64,000 nucleotides of DNA from Tanypteryx hageni (GCA_028673005.1 CM054118.1:87104964-87168963); one strand, 5' to 3'. Counted from the stretch's first letter, positions 31,472 to 42,587 are shown. Program-made: numbers and translations. Notes: generated by a model not told the origin, from the sequence alone.

Positions 31472-32518
31472 TGTTTATGTAGCAACGGAAGCTTTGTTTG
31501 CGTAAATTTTGAATTCTAGCGAAGAAATTTGATAACGTTATACTATTTTGCCTAAAGGTTAGTATACAAAAGTTTAATGTTAATATTTTATTTCACTAGA
31601 TTTGTTTATTTAAAAACGGAAGCTTTGTTTGTGTAATTTATGAATTCTAGCGAAGAAATTTGATAACATAATACTATACGTGTCATTTTAACTCCAAAAA
31701 ATGAAGATGTGATACATATAAATGAAAAAGATCGAGACAGACTTGACGGACCAACTACAAATTACAAAGCTATTGACTGTGTCAAAAAAGATCTTGGTTA
31801 AACTAATGCCGATGAACAAGTAAATTACCCGGTCGAATCTTTGAATAGTTTAAACCCTTCAGGTTTTCCACCATATTCTCTTAATTTGAAACGTGGATCA
31901 ATTATCATACTTCTTCGAAATTTGTCCACCTGTAAGGGCTTATGTAACGGTACCCGCATGATAGTTAGCGAACTTCGACCTAACATAAATAAGGTTGAAG
32001 CGATTACCGGCTCACAACCAGGTTCTATTAATTTTATTCCTAGAATTTCATTCGTTACATAAAATGATCCTTCACTGCCTTTCAATTTTTGTCGACATCA
32101 ATTTCCAGTATGTTATGCTATAACTATCAATAAAGCACAGAGTCAGACATTTCAAAAGGTTGGTGTTTATCTTCCTGAACCGTGTTTTGGTCATGGACAA
32201 TTGTATACTGCATGTTCTAGAGCTACTAAAGACGATAATTTGAAAATCGGTTACTTCAGGAATAACTATTACAGATAACATTGTTTACAGAGAAGTTATT
32301 AAAGAAAATGTTCTTTGTTTCAATAATATTAATATGTGATTTTTATTTATAAATAAAATACTAATATATATTTTTTTAAATTTTCATTGAATTCTGTCAA
32401 TTTCGATTTTTAAAAATTATTTTAATTGAAATATTTTTGTAGTACGTTTTATTAAATACATTTTAAATGTAATTTGTTCTTCTAAATCATTCATAATAAA
32501 TTTACGGGGGCCTCTAGT
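31472..32518 (+). mobile_element. Helitron relic with helicase C-terminus
   Basis: Plus-strand Helitron remnant: 31,472-31,680 holds two direct copies of a block beginning GGAAGCTTTGTTTG and containing GAATTCTAGCGAAGAAATTT; then the helicase pseudogene; then an AT-rich tail ending TTTACGGGGGCCTCTAGT, i.e. CTAGT at 32,514-32,518, the Helitron 3' signature with a worn hairpin. The 5' end and the Rep domain are missing. Another Helitron 5' end starts at the same junction. Confidence 0.75.
31682..32278 (+). pseudogene. Helitron Pif1-like helicase, C-terminal remnant
   Basis: One continuous reading frame from VILTPKNEDV to NNYYR, broken only by TAA at about 31,799 and 32,060. Segments: LTPKN, YPVESLNSLNPSGFPPYSLN, LKRGSIIILLRNL, GLCNGTRMIV, then after the second stop RHQFPVCYAITINKAQSQTF and VYLPEPCFGHGQLYTACSRA. 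These are the last motifs of Helitron RepHel helicases (Pif1 superfamily 1B; the final two correspond to motifs V and VI, where AITINKAQSQT normally reads AMTINKSQGQT). The upstream Walker A and B motifs and the HUH Rep domain are absent, so no activity is expected. Confidence 0.85.
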
Positions 32519-32700
32519 CTATAATAATATAGCTACTTGTGCCTCACTCACACAAACACGAGCATAAAACTCTTCTAGAAGGGCTAGAAATCTGAAATTC
32601 GGTATGTAGGTAAGACGAGTGGCACAACCGACGAGAAAAATCTAAAATTATAAAAAGTTAATATATAAGGGGTCTTTTTAACCCCAATGTTCCATTTCAA
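32517..32700 (+). mobile_element. Helitron 5' end, abutting the previous 3' end
   Basis: TCTATAATAATATAGCTACT begins immediately after CTAG of the preceding Helitron. It is followed by leader-type sequence (AGGGCTAGAAATCTGAAATT, CGGTATGTAGG). Same start as the Helitron at 40,637 (minus). Confidence 0.6.
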
Positions 32701-33036
32701 TACCCCATAAGAAAAGCATGTGATTCAGTGCAAGGCTTTTTAAAAATGCATTTTTAAATTACTTAAAATTGGAATACGAATTCGTGAGTAAAACAATTGC
32801 CTAGCTAAAAGAACGGAGGTCTTAATTTTTGAAGACAGAATTTAAATACATACCGAATTACCGTAAATATCTGCTTTTAATCGGAAAAAAGCGTGAATTT
32901 TTTCCTCTTTTCAACAATGAAAATCTTTAAATACTACGGCAACGACCTCAATGCTTTTAAAGGGATCTGATATTATACGTTACGATTGCAGTGATTTAAT
33001 GATTTTAATGGAAATTAATGCCATCATAACGAATTA
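32701..33036. other. No recognisable feature
   Basis: AT-rich, possibly still Helitron interior. Confidence 0.4.
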
Positions 33037-33037
33037 C

Positions 33038-33235
33038 AGTTGAACTTCCATAACTCGAATCTCAAGGAAAAGTAATAATTATTCGAGTAATAGAAAATTG
33101 AAGTTATGGAAATATATTTTTAAATATTTGTATATATACAGTGAAACTTCTAGAACTCAAATCTCAAAGGAAAGCAACAATTATTCGAGTTATAGAAAAT
33201 TCAAGTTACGTAATTATATTTTTTCATTTTTCTTT
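33038..33235. repeat. pogo/Tigger-like terminal repeats, two tandem units
   Basis: CAGTTGAACTTCCATAACTC (33,038) and CAGTGAAACTTCTAGAACTC (33,139), each followed by AATCTCAA.GGAAA and an ATTATTCGAGT.ATAGAAAAT segment. CAGTnnAACTTCnnnAACTC ends after TA are typical of pogo-group MITEs. Units about 100 bp apart. Confidence 0.5.
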
Positions 33236-33699
33236 AATTGAATTAACATAAAGTTTTTTCCCATTAGCATATAAGTTAACTTATTCTAATTTTCAATATC
33301 ATGCATATTATGAAAACATTATCACCAATATTTTCTTCCGATAATAAGTAAGATTTCGCTCTATTCAAAACACTAATTGTATCATGACTGTGATTGAGGG
33401 TATCATAGATAATTGCAATTCCCAAGTACTACTGAAAGCACAACATGACGATTAAATTTGGGTTATCGACTGTAGGAAGGAGCGAATAGGTTTATTTTTC
33501 TCCAGGGCTATAAGGGACCACAATAGAAGAAGCAACCCTGATAACACTGACGGTAAAACGTGAAAAGTATTTTAATGTTGTGTTTCGTAGTTTTTCGAGA
33601 AATTTTAACTATTTTCAATTGTTAAATATAATGGCGTCATACCTATATCTAGATATTTTTTATACAAATACGCGCTAAAGGCATGGATGATGATGCCAT
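33236..33699. other. No recognisable feature
   Basis: AT-rich; nothing matched. Confidence 0.45.
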
Positions 33700-33721
33700 A
33701 ATCTTAACACAAAATATCCTA

Positions 33722-35370
33722 ATTTTTCCATTAATGATCACCAACAAACCCCACACACCCACATTCTACCTTCTCCCTAAAATCCATAAACCCAACATCC
33801 CTGGCCGCCCCATTGTTGCCAGCTTTAATTCCCCTACAGAACGCATCTCTGCCTTCGTTGACTCCCACCTACAACCTCTCATTCGTCAATTCCCTTCCTT
33901 CATCCAAGACACTAACCACTTTCTCAAACGCCTTTCCTCTCCCACCCAATACCATTTTGACCACTATCGATGTCTGTTCCCTCTACACAAACATCCCCCA
34001 CGATGACGGACTCTCTGCCCTTAGTAAACTCCTGAACTGAAGACCGTCCTCCCATTTTTTATTAGACTTGGCAGCAATGGTGCTCAAAATGAACAACTTC
34101 TCCTTCGGTGGGCGTCACTACCTTCAAATTAGAGGCACTGCGATGGGCACCCGAGTGGCGCCCTCGTACGCCAACTGTTACCTTGGAGAATGGGAGAGCC
34201 TCTTCCTCAACGTACCTCTCAGACTACTTTCGTGGCTGGGATACATCGACGATGTCTTCCTCATTTGGACGCAAGGACCTGACTCTCTCCTTTCCTTTCC
34301 CTCGCGTCTCTCCTCCCACCCTTCACTCTCCTTCACCCACCAATCCTCTACCTAATCCTCCACCAATCCCCTTCCTGGACGTCGATCTTTACCTCCAAGA
34401 CAGCAAAATCCGCACCTGTGTTCATATCAAACTCACCAACAGCCTCCAATACCTCCACTTTGATAGCTGCCATCCCCTTCATACCAAAACCTCGATCCCT
34501 TATGCCCTTGCTTGACGAGGATGGAGGCTTTGTTCCGATAGAGCGTCTTTTCTACAGTATTACTCCGTCCTCGAGGATGCTCTTCTCAAACGTAGCTACC
34601 CTCCAGACCTGGTCCGCGAACAGATCCATAGGGTGACGACGCCTACCACCAATAGATCCCATCCTCAAACACCCACTACTACTACTACTACACCCACTAC
34701 GAATAAAGACGATTATCTATCTATCTACCCTTGCATCAACCCCTCCACTCACTCTAACCACACTATTCTTTCCTGGTATCCACGAGGCCCTCAAAACAAT
34801 CCTCCATGCTGTCCACCCAATTATTACCTCTTTCTCCCACTCTTTACCAACCTTTTTGCCAATCCCCCGCTCCCCTTCTTCCGCCGGTCCCCCAATTTGG
34901 GAAATATCTTGTGGATGAAGGAACTTCCCACTTCTACCACACCTTTTTCAATAGGGTCTCAACCCTGCGGCAAACCTCGCTGCCTCACTTGCCCTATCCA
35001 CCTACCCTCATCTTCTTTCTCTAGTCCCTCCACCAATATCTTCTACCCCATCACCTCTAGAAGCAACTGCACCACCTGTAACGTCATTTACCTCTTCACC
35101 TGCACCTTATCTCCTGCGTTTTACGTAGGCCTCACCAGCAATCCGATAAACATCCGTATAAACGGTCACCGGAATAGCGTTATTGTCAGACGCCCCCTCC
35201 CAGTTGCATTATACGCCAATGCCCACAGTGCCCCCTTCAATAGTTGTTACAAAGTAAGTGCTATTCGCGCCTTACCCAATGACACTCCTGCCTCGCTTCT
35301 TCGACAATGGGAACTAGCCCATATACATCTTCTTGACTCTTTCTCCCTCCCTGGCCTCAACCTCCGCTAA
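33722..35370 (+). pseudogene. PLE reverse transcriptase-GIY-YIG endonuclease, degraded
   Basis: Segments in order: FYLLPKIHKPNIPGRPIVAS (RT entry), SPTERISAFVDSHLQPL; a frameshift near 33,950, then TTIDVCSLYTNIPHDDG (catalytic Asp block); SFGGRHYLQIRGTAMGT and RVAPSYANCYLGEWE; YIDD catalytic box (34,242-34,253); another shift, then PFLDVDLYLQD and SLQYLHFDSCHPLHTKTSIP; an in-frame TGA (34,513-34,515) where the sister copy has an Arg codon; RSYPPDLV linker; Cys pairs CGKPRCLTC; the GIY-YIG module NVIYLFTC (35,080) and AFYVGLTS with RINGHR; final RQWELAHIHLLDSFSLPGLN. Known PLEs use this nuclease and RT for target-primed copying. Two frameshifts plus one stop make this copy inactive. Confidence 0.9.
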
Positions 35371-35556
35371 CCCTATTGGCCCTCTAACAATGTCTCCTAT
35401 AGTTACAATGTAGCTAGTCGCGCTTTACCTTACCACACTCCTTCCTTATTGGCTATCCATCCTTCCCACTCCCCGTCTCCTCCAATCATCAAACTTCTCA
35501 CATTACCCTGTAATTCCCCGCCCAGTGTGTCATCTTCAGTTATTCTCTCTCCATCG

Positions 35557-35596
35557 CTGATGAAGGGCATATGCCCGAAAAGCTTACGTGTTTTTG
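35557..35596 (+). ncRNA. Hammerhead ribozyme-like core, PLE 1
   Basis: CTGATGA (35,557-35,563), stem II GGGC/GCCC with AUAU loop, GAAA (35,577-35,580), then AGCTTACGTG where a short stem III would form. Core bases are intact; stem III and the cleavage triplet are uncertain by eye. Confidence 0.6.
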
Positions 35597-35714
35597 CATG
35601 CGTGTTTTCTGTCTCTTCGACGCCCCCAGCAGCCTGCCAACTTGGTAAGTATCCGCTGGGCTTCGTTCAACACCTTGTTGCCAGCCCCATCATTACTTTT
35701 CCTTTTCCTTAAGT

Positions 35715-35717
<3 letters not shown>

Positions 35718-35761
<44 letters not shown>
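35718..35761. repeat. (TA)n microsatellite
   Basis: Uninterrupted TA run of about 43 bp shared as the 3' boundary by PLE 1 (left) and PLE 2 (right). Confidence 0.97.
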
Positions 35762-35893
35762 CGATACGGAAAAAGAAATAATATGATGCAATAAATGCAA
35801 CGAGAGGTTGAGAGGGATAGGAAGGAGCCAGTGAACACTTACCATACAGTGGTGGACGTCCACAGCGATAGAGGAAGGCTTGTAATTTGGAGC

Positions 35894-35920
35894 TTTCGGG
35901 CAACACACGCCCTTCTTTAG
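35894..35920 (-). ncRNA. Hammerhead-like core, PLE 2 (degenerate)
   Basis: CTAAAGA in place of CTGATGA (35,920-35,914), stem II GGGC/GCCC, GAAA (35,897-35,894). Two core changes predict loss of cleavage. Confidence 0.45.
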
Positions 35921-36030
35921 CGAGAGAAATATGGAGACTTAAAATAAGCGTAACGCTGGAGGTAGGGGTTCGGGAAAAGAGGGGATAGGGGAAGGGGAAA
36001 GGAAAAAGAGGGGTGATTGGAGTGGGATTG

Positions 36031-36960
36031 TTAGCGAAGGTTTAAACCTGGTAAGGAGAGGGAGCGGAGGATATCAATATAGGCTAGTTCCCATTGACGG
36101 AGTTGTGGCGCGGGGAAACTACTTGGAAGAGCACGAATAGTTTTTACTGTGAAGCAGCTATTGAAGGGAAGGGAGTGGGTTAACGCATGGTCGGCCACCG
36201 GAAGGGGGCGCCTAAGAGAGACGCTGTTTTTATAGCCGTTCATGCGGATGTTAAGGGGTGTGGTTGTGAGGCCTAAGTAGAACGCGGGCCATTGTGTGCA
36301 GGTAAGAAGATATATTACGTTTTTGGAGGTACAAGTGCTGCGGGATAAGATAGGATAGGAGATTTGGGTAACGGGGCTGGTAAATGAGGAAGAAGTATCC
36401 CTGCGGGGGATGGTGGAGGGCCGGTGGGGAGTTCCTTGCGCCATAGCAGGTCGCCAAGATTCCTAGGTCGGCGGAAGGATATCACAGGGGGCTTAGGGAA
36501 GAGTAGCTTAGTTGTGGGTGTGTTAAGGAGAATTGGATGGGCGGCCGCGAGGATGTTATTTAGGGCTTCGTGCAGCCCCGGGTGAAAGGTTGTAGTGAGA
36601 GTCAGAGGGACTTCTGTCTTCGAGGGTGGGTTCAGGATTGGTGGGTGCCTGGAGGGGGTGGAGACGGCACGATATATTTCGTTGCGGACTAAGTCAGCAG
36701 GGTATCCTCGATTGAGGAAAGCCTCAAGGAGTAAGGCGCAATAATCGGATAGCGAGGTGCTATCCGAGCAGATTCTAAAGCCACGCCTGGCGAGGGAGTA
36801 CGGAAGGGATTTCTTTGTGTGTTGTGGGTGGCAGCTGGTGTAGTGGAGGTATTGTAGGTGGTTGGTATCTTTAATGTGCACTGAGGTGCCAATGTGTCCA
36901 TTACGGAGAAGGAGGTTAACGTCGAGGAACGTGGAGTGTGTTGTAGAAGAGTGATGAGTG
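36031..36960 (-). pseudogene. PLE 2 protein, C-terminal part
   Basis: Starts inside the protein at [20 protein letters not shown], then [34 protein letters not shown] (intact where PLE 1 has a stop), [33 protein letters not shown], and after a frameshift near 36,430 the GIY-YIG part [28 protein letters not shown], and the end LRQWELAYIDILRSLSLPGL. The GIY-YIG tract reads NVIYLL...FYLGL, so the second motif has FYLG for YVG. RT catalytic boxes are absent because of 5' truncation. Nuclease residues largely kept but the frame is broken. Confidence 0.85.
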
Positions 36961-36978
36961 AAAGAGAGGGTGGGATGG

Positions 36979-37294
<316 letters not shown>

Positions 37295-37341
<47 letters not shown>
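37295..37341. repeat. (TA)n microsatellite
   Basis: Uninterrupted TA run of about 46 bp at the 3' end of PLE 3. Confidence 0.97.
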
Positions 37342-37344
<3 letters not shown>

Positions 37345-37776
37345 CCACGCTTGTTGCGTGCATTTGCCGAATTTGAGAGAGGAACCGTAGCATGAAACCT
37401 TTCTCGCGATCCGATTATCCTAAATAATAAAAAATCTGACGGTGTTTTCGGAGAATCGGGAAGCCGCGCTCCCTTTTCCCACCTGTTGCTGCGCGGCATT
37501 ACTTCCCAAATCGAAACCGCTTATGCAAAGGCGGCGAAAAGGCGTCTCTCCGCGATGCGCGGTAGGCTCAGCTGCCCGACGCCCGCGGTGCCGCATCCGG
37601 GATGCCCTCGCCGCGCACCATCTGATAGTTTCAAAGGCAAATGTCGCGTGACATACGCAAGTGGCATTCGAAGCCACCTCGGGTCCTTCGTTGCGCTTCC
37701 TCAAGCGATCGTCATTTCTTCCTCGGTGCTGCAAAATGGCCGGCACAGGGCGGGAGTCGAGCGATTCGTTGTTATG
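37342..37776. other. GC-rich unassigned sequence
   Basis: About 435 bp, GC-rich and CpG-containing, open on both strands over 37,440-37,750, but without any motif I recognise. Could be unique host sequence. Confidence 0.4.
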
Positions 37777-37784
37777 TTTTACGA

Positions 37785-38081
37785 CAGTGACGGATTTAAG
37801 GTGGGTCGCACTTGGCGCTCGACAGAGGCCCCTTGAAGTAAGGGGCCCCGATAAAATGTTCGTGTATATAATCTCAGAAATATTAAATGTCCCAATTTAA
37901 AAATCAGAGGAACCTCTCTACGAATCCAGAGAAAAACGATCGTTAAGAGGTTTCGCAGAAGAGGGTGGCCGTTAGGAGCGGTTTAAGTATATATTTAAAT
38001 TGCAGAGCCCCAGACTGCTTAGTGCAGGGGGCCCCAAAATGTTTAGCTCCAGGGGCCCCAGGAGGCGTGAATCTGCCACTG
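37785..38081 (+). mobile_element. hAT-type MITE, 297 bp (CAGTGGCGGATTTA family)
   Basis: CAGTGACGGATTTAAGG and (complement) CAGTGGCAGATTCACG termini; perfect 8-bp duplication TTTTACGA (37,777-37,784 and 38,082-38,089). GGGGCCCC occurs near each end. Best-preserved member of this family in the window. Confidence 0.92.
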
Positions 38082-38120
38082 TTTTACGACCTGCTGATTC
38101 ACCTCTTGCCTACGCGCAAT

Positions 38121-38425
38121 GAGTATCTGGTTCTCAACCTATTTGTAGGCGCGGCACCCTTTCAAAGATAAACAGAATTTCGCGGCATCCCAACTTTTAA
38201 ATAACAAGGTTTGTGTATTTTCACAAACGAGTATTAAAACCTTTGGGCATATCCATTTGTTGGTACTACACTACAATCAATTTATTAGATAAAACATTAA
38301 TGCCCTAGTTACCTGTAAACACATCCAAATCGTTGATTTATTTACAAAACAAATTTTATCGCGGCGCCCCTATAAATCAGCTACGGCGCCCCAGCGTGCC
38401 GCGGCGCCCGGATTCGGAACCACTG
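38121..38425 (+). mobile_element. hAT-type MITE (copy of 57,660-58,071)
   Basis: GGTTCTCAACCTATTTGTAGG at left, CGGATTCGGAACCACTG at right. Shares TTTGTTGGTACTACA, GGCGCGGCACCCTTTCAAA-like and GCGTGCCGCGGCGCCC-like blocks with the 57.7 kb copy. Left terminus worn. Confidence 0.75.
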
Positions 38426-38477
38426 ATCTAAGAGGTAGTGCAATGAATAGCCGGATAGGAAGGGAGGAGAGAAACCT

Positions 38478-38738
38478 GGTGCCGGCTTTTTAGCTTGCTA
38501 TTAATTAAGTGCACCAAGGCGGCCAACGGCTTAACGTTCCTTCCGAAGGAGTGAGTGTTGATTTGAGCGCGATCCTCATTTCTCTTTTTCTCATTGGCTC
38601 GTCCTCATCTCTTTAGTTCGAACACGCACAAATAGGGGGCCGGGCTTCCTCGGGGAAAAATTCTCTAAGGATTCGAACCGGGTGCCGCTTTAGCAGATCA
38701 TGGCGAGGCCAACGCCTCTACACCACCGGCTCTCCTGA
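38478..38738 (-). mobile_element. tRNA-derived SINE, copy A
   Basis: Minus strand begins with a tRNA-like head: A box GGTGGTGTAGAGGCG (complement 38,713-38,727) and B box GGTTCGAATCC (complement 38,669-38,679) 34 bases apart, as in Pol III internal promoters. The head is followed by a non-tRNA body shared with copy B at 29.7 kb, ending near 38,480 without a clear A tail. Not a functional tRNA: the acceptor ends do not pair into a 7-bp stem. Confidence 0.8.
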
Positions 38739-39007
38739 GCGTTTCGTTGTAATCGTCAGATTCGGCGATCGAGTAATCGAGCGCGCGCTCGAATGAAACC
38801 AATTTCTTATTCGAAGAAGAGACGGGGATTCGCTCGAAATAGAGAACGAGAGACAGACAAGGTTGATGCGCACCGATCGCCCTCCAATTACTACGGGGCT
38901 TGATCGGATGGCAAAAATTTAATTACCTTGTTATTTACGAAGTAATATAAAATTTACTATCCTAAAAATACTTTTAAAAGGAATTTTCTATATTTATTCA
39001 AACTATC
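38739..39007. other. No recognisable feature
   Basis: Unassigned, 270 bp. Confidence 0.4.
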
Positions 39008-40637
39008 GTAATTGCCCGGGCTTTGCCCTGGGTTTAGAGTTTAAAATTTTTCATGCACGCATCACTCGGTAATATTTTCATCCAAACTCAAGGTACTCTA
39101 AAGATAAAAATCAAATCAAAGTTCTGACAACGAGGTGCACATCCTAAACGTCTCTTTGGTTTAGTTTTAAGTTTCTACGTTTATATATTCAAACAGACAG
39201 CTTTTCGTCAAATTCGCCGTGGTATAATCAAATATTTTTGCTTTGAAATCAGAAAATTATTTTTCCTTATATTGGTAGCTCTGCTTTTTAGATCCGTTCT
39301 AAACGTGCTCATTTCGTTTTGTCATTCTATACCCGCCCTACAAATGAAATTTATTTTAAATCTGTTCAGCCAATACCTTTCAAATTCATAGTTACAGAAA
39401 ATTCTACCCTTGATATTGTGGTAGCCCTGTTTAGTCGACCCGGTTTAAATATTGTGGTTATTTATTTATATGAAGATTAAATATACTATATTTGGTTAAA
39501 ATCCATTAGGTCAGTTCTCTAGAAATACGTGTAAAAGAAATATTAGTTAACTTTTTACTGTGGTAGCCCTGCTCTTTAGCTCTACTTTAAATATCTTGAT
39601 TTCATTATTATATATTGTGCAAATATTATAAACACAATTTAATTGAAATCTGTTCAGCCAATTCCTTCCAAATCCATAATTACTGAAAGAGTTTAATTTT
39701 TAACTGTGGCACTCCTGTTTGGCTGATTCGGTTTAAATCTACTAATATGATTTTGTATATAAGTGTTTATTATAAGTATTAAATTTGGTTATAATTGATG
39801 CGGACAGTTCAACACAAATACGTATAAAAAGAAAATTTTCTATTCCTTGTATTGTGGCAGCCCTGCTTTCTATAGCTATACTAAACATCTTTTTGTTATT
39901 TTATGTTAAACGCCTACTTCATACAAAATTTCGTTGTAATCGGATGGGTCAATTCCTTCCAAATTCATAATTACCGAAAAGTTTAACTTTGCAATTCTCT
40001 GTTAATTGGGTCGAAATATGTCATTTTGGTCATTAATTCATATAAAAATTCTGTTCCAAATTTGGTTGAAATCGGTTTGGCCAATTCCTCCCAAAAGCAT
40101 AATTACCGAAAAGATTTATTTTACAATTGTGGCACCCTTGCTCTGTCGATCCGGTCCAAATATGTAATTTTTGGTCATGAATTTATGTGAAGATTCTATG
40201 TAACTACCAAATTTGGTCGAAATCGGTTCAACCAGTTTTTCGCTGATATATGCGTACATACAGACGGACATCGCCGAAATTTGGGCCGACCGTTCCATGG
40301 GGACCTCTCTAAATCGTGAAATTTGGATTGGCCCTTACATTACGATCCTTGACCCCGTAGACCGATTTTATCCATTTTAGGCAAGAAAATGTATCTCATA
40401 AAAACATTGATATTGGTGGAGAATTCATCAAAATCGGTCAATTGGTTGCTGAGATATCTAAAAAACCGACATTTGGACCAACAATGGAGACACTCGGGCC
40501 CCCGTGGGCCGATTTTAATTATTTTTGGCACTGCAACTCTCATGATCAACCTGAAGCTGCTGCCAAATTTTGAAGCTCCTACGTTTATTTTCTAAAGAGT
40601 TATGAATGCCACAGACAGCTTCTTTTATTATTATAGA
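39008..40637 (-). mobile_element. Non-autonomous Helitron carrying a tandem repeat
   Basis: On the minus strand it starts TCTATAATAATAAAAGAAGC at 40,637 and ends near 39,008 with the GC-rich hairpin CCAGGGCAAAGCCCGGG followed by ...ATAGT, a likely mutated CTAGT. About 1.63 kb, no coding. The interior is mostly a tandem array. The 3' end is homologous to the fragment at 1225-1396, the 5' start to those at 2874 and 32,517. Confidence 0.75.
39272..40265. repeat. Tandem repeat, about seven units of 137-148 bp
   Basis: Units start with TGTGGYAGCCCTG-like sequence at about 39,272, 39,417, 39,559, 39,705, 39,853, 39,990 and 40,129. Each carries an AAATCKGTTNRGCCAATTCC-like segment and CAAATTCATAATTACCGAAA. 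Strongly diverged from one another, so old. Confidence 0.75.
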
Positions 40638-40870
40638 CTAGCTGATAAACAGCACTTGACGGCCTTTTGCAACGAGCGCAACGGCTATAACAAAAATGAA
40701 CACAAAGAGCGTAACCTGGAGAGATCTGGAATTCCCGATCCCAGCATTGGAAATTAGACACGCTACCAAACGTCGGGTTAGGCTTAGGACTGAAGTCAAA
40801 CTGTTAATTTAGATATCTCCATTAGAGGCGCGCTTCTGCTACAAAGCAGCCGTCTTCAGTGGTGATTCAC
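40638..40870 (-). mobile_element. Helitron 3' end, head-to-tail with the previous
   Basis: Minus strand reads GCTGTTTATCAGCTAG and then T/TCTATAAT, so a second Helitron's CTAGT end meets the 5' start of the 39-40.6 kb Helitron. Body extent uncertain; terminal hairpin weak. Confidence 0.5.
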
Positions 40871-40896
40871 CATATACATATATTGATATTTATTGA

Positions 40897-41190
40897 CTAT
40901 ATAAAGTCTGAAGTAACTTCTTTGTAACGCAGTTTAGTGTCCCTACAGCATTTGTTATTACGGTGAAGGCCATATCTGACTGACAAAATGGCATTTATCA
41001 TTTTAATTTCCATACGATTTCTGGTCTTATTTTTGATCAAGTTAAGTTGACTGAAAATCCTTTGCCCTTCAGTATTTGAACTCAATGCTACTTCAGAAAT
41101 ATTTTTAAATGGCTTTCCCCCGTGAAGTCTTTGAAAGAATTGACTTTGCTCCAAAATTTTATAGTATCGTATTTCTCTTGGCGGATTTTA
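40897..41190 (-). pseudogene. hAT transposase C-terminal (hATC) remnant
   Basis: Minus frame EQSQFFQRLHGGKPFKNISE, then ALSSNTEGQRIFSQLNLIKN, KTRNRMEIKMINAILSVRYG, LHRNNKCCRD. SSNxxxxRxFSxLNxIKxKxRNRM is the hATC dimerisation motif. None of the upstream transposase domains was found nearby; different lineage from the other hATs in the window. Confidence 0.7.
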
Positions 41191-42580
41191 AAGATTTTTG
41201 TACCTCAGGTGACCAAAAAAGAAGCTAGATCTAGGGGAAAATGATCCAGATTGGCAACACTGTCCCTAGTTCTCCCAAAATTTAATGGGCATTAGAATGA
41301 TTTTAATTACCTATTCTATCAAAATAAATAGGTAGCGTATACAATTGTAAATAATACTTCATTTTATAGTAGCATTGGAGAATTGAACGGAGAAAATAAT
41401 TTACGGAGTCCTGACTGAGCATCAGTTATTTTGGTGTTTAAGTTCGCGAAAACCTGTCCGAGGATTTGGAAGTCTTTGTTTAAAAGTCTGCTTCCGGTGA
41501 AGTCGGATTCGAATGGGTCATTTCAGCCGTCAGTCGGGAAATATTCTCTAAACGCTTTAACGGGAGTCGGTCGTGTGATTTTCGGTGTAACGACGCGACA
41601 TAGGACACGAGAGCTTCTGGCAAGGCGTGCCGCTTCGCGCGGAGAATTCCTGAAAAGGAACGCAAATGAGTCGGGCCGTTAGTCGCCATTCCCCGCGCGT
41701 GTTTACTTTCCGTCCTCGTGCCTCTGCGCAACGGGAGCATCCGAGGGAATTGTGGGAGACGCGGCTTGGGGGCGGGCGGGAAAAGATACGCGGTGGTGTT
41801 GCGACGACGGGGACGAACCTCGGCGCCCGGAAATCGTCCGCGGCGACCATCTCGCGCGCTTCGAGACGTCTTTAATATTGGAGGGCAATGCAACGACGGG
41901 AAACAGTTGAGCGCCTAAAATTCGTTGCTCGGAAACTGTAGGATAATACACCGAGACAAAAGGAATAGAGAAAGGGGAAGGGATGGGGAGGAAGAGAGAT
42001 CGACAGGTGAGCGACGACGGCCGGAGGAACGAAACGTCAACGGCAAGGATCATTCCACCGCTCTTGTCTATTTACAACATCTTAAAGATAGGAATCGCAA
42101 GAGAGGATGTTGTTAACGACTTCTTATCTTCACCTTTCCCGAGAGAACAATTCGTGCAGAAAGGCCATAATATTCGTCCGACGGTAAAGCGAGCGAAAAA
42201 TTAGAGCGGTAAAATTGTAAAAATGCTGAAGAATGGAATTGCGCACCACGAGGGAGTCGTAACGCGTTTCATAACCGAGGACGCCAACACATACAAAATG
42301 TCATAAGAGAGGCAGTCGGTGGAATCCAGGGTCGGAGAGCGATTCGCAGGCGGTGCGAAGATCCCGCTGAGTGTGCAGGACGAGGGGGCGGAAAGGGGCG
42401 TTCGCTGGCGCTCTATAGTCTAGCCGGCCAGAGTCGACACCTGAAGAGCCGGTTGCCTACCCACCGATGGGAAGGCGATGATGCCAAATGCTGTTACCAC
42501 CATCGGTTTACCCCAACGTGCTGAGTCAACGTTAATTACGCGTGTGGGACTAGCGAAACAGGAGAGAGAAAATGACAACA
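41191..42580. other. Unassigned, GC-rich from 41,430
   Basis: 41,430-42,540 has raised GC and CpG and is open in several frames on both strands. No domain, no splice-linked exon pair and no element ends that I can defend. Confidence 0.45.
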
Positions 42581-42587
42581 GCGCACC

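Larger units (their letters stand above)
33700..35717 (+). mobile_element. Penelope-like element 1 (RT plus GIY-YIG), 5' truncated
   Basis: Plus-strand PLE copy containing most of the RT, a linker, the GIY-YIG endonuclease, and a 3' region with a hammerhead-like core (35,557-35,580) and a GGTAAGT block (35,644). It ends directly at a (TA)n array. C-rich coding strand unlike its AT-rich surroundings. Related to PLE copies 2 and 3 beyond the TA arrays. Confidence 0.9.
35762..36975 (-). mobile_element. Penelope-like element 2, 5' truncated, minus strand
   Basis: Tail-to-tail with PLE 1 across the (TA)n array. Keeps the C-terminal third of the protein (36,031-36,960), a 3' region with a hammerhead-like core (35,894-35,920) and GGTAAGT (complement at 35,837-35,843). 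Its truncated 5' end lies beside the long (TA)n array at 36,981. Protein similarity to PLE 1 is clear but diverged, so these are different subfamilies. Confidence 0.85.

Noticed and set aside
38660..38738. tRNA gene on the minus strand
   Set aside because: A and B boxes are present but the acceptor arm does not close, and the sequence continues into a repeated body found also at 29.7 kb; it is a SINE head.
39272..40265. CRISPR-like or satellite array
   Set aside because: Units are about 145 bp, strongly diverged, with no short exact repeats or unique spacers, and lie inside a Helitron in eukaryotic DNA.
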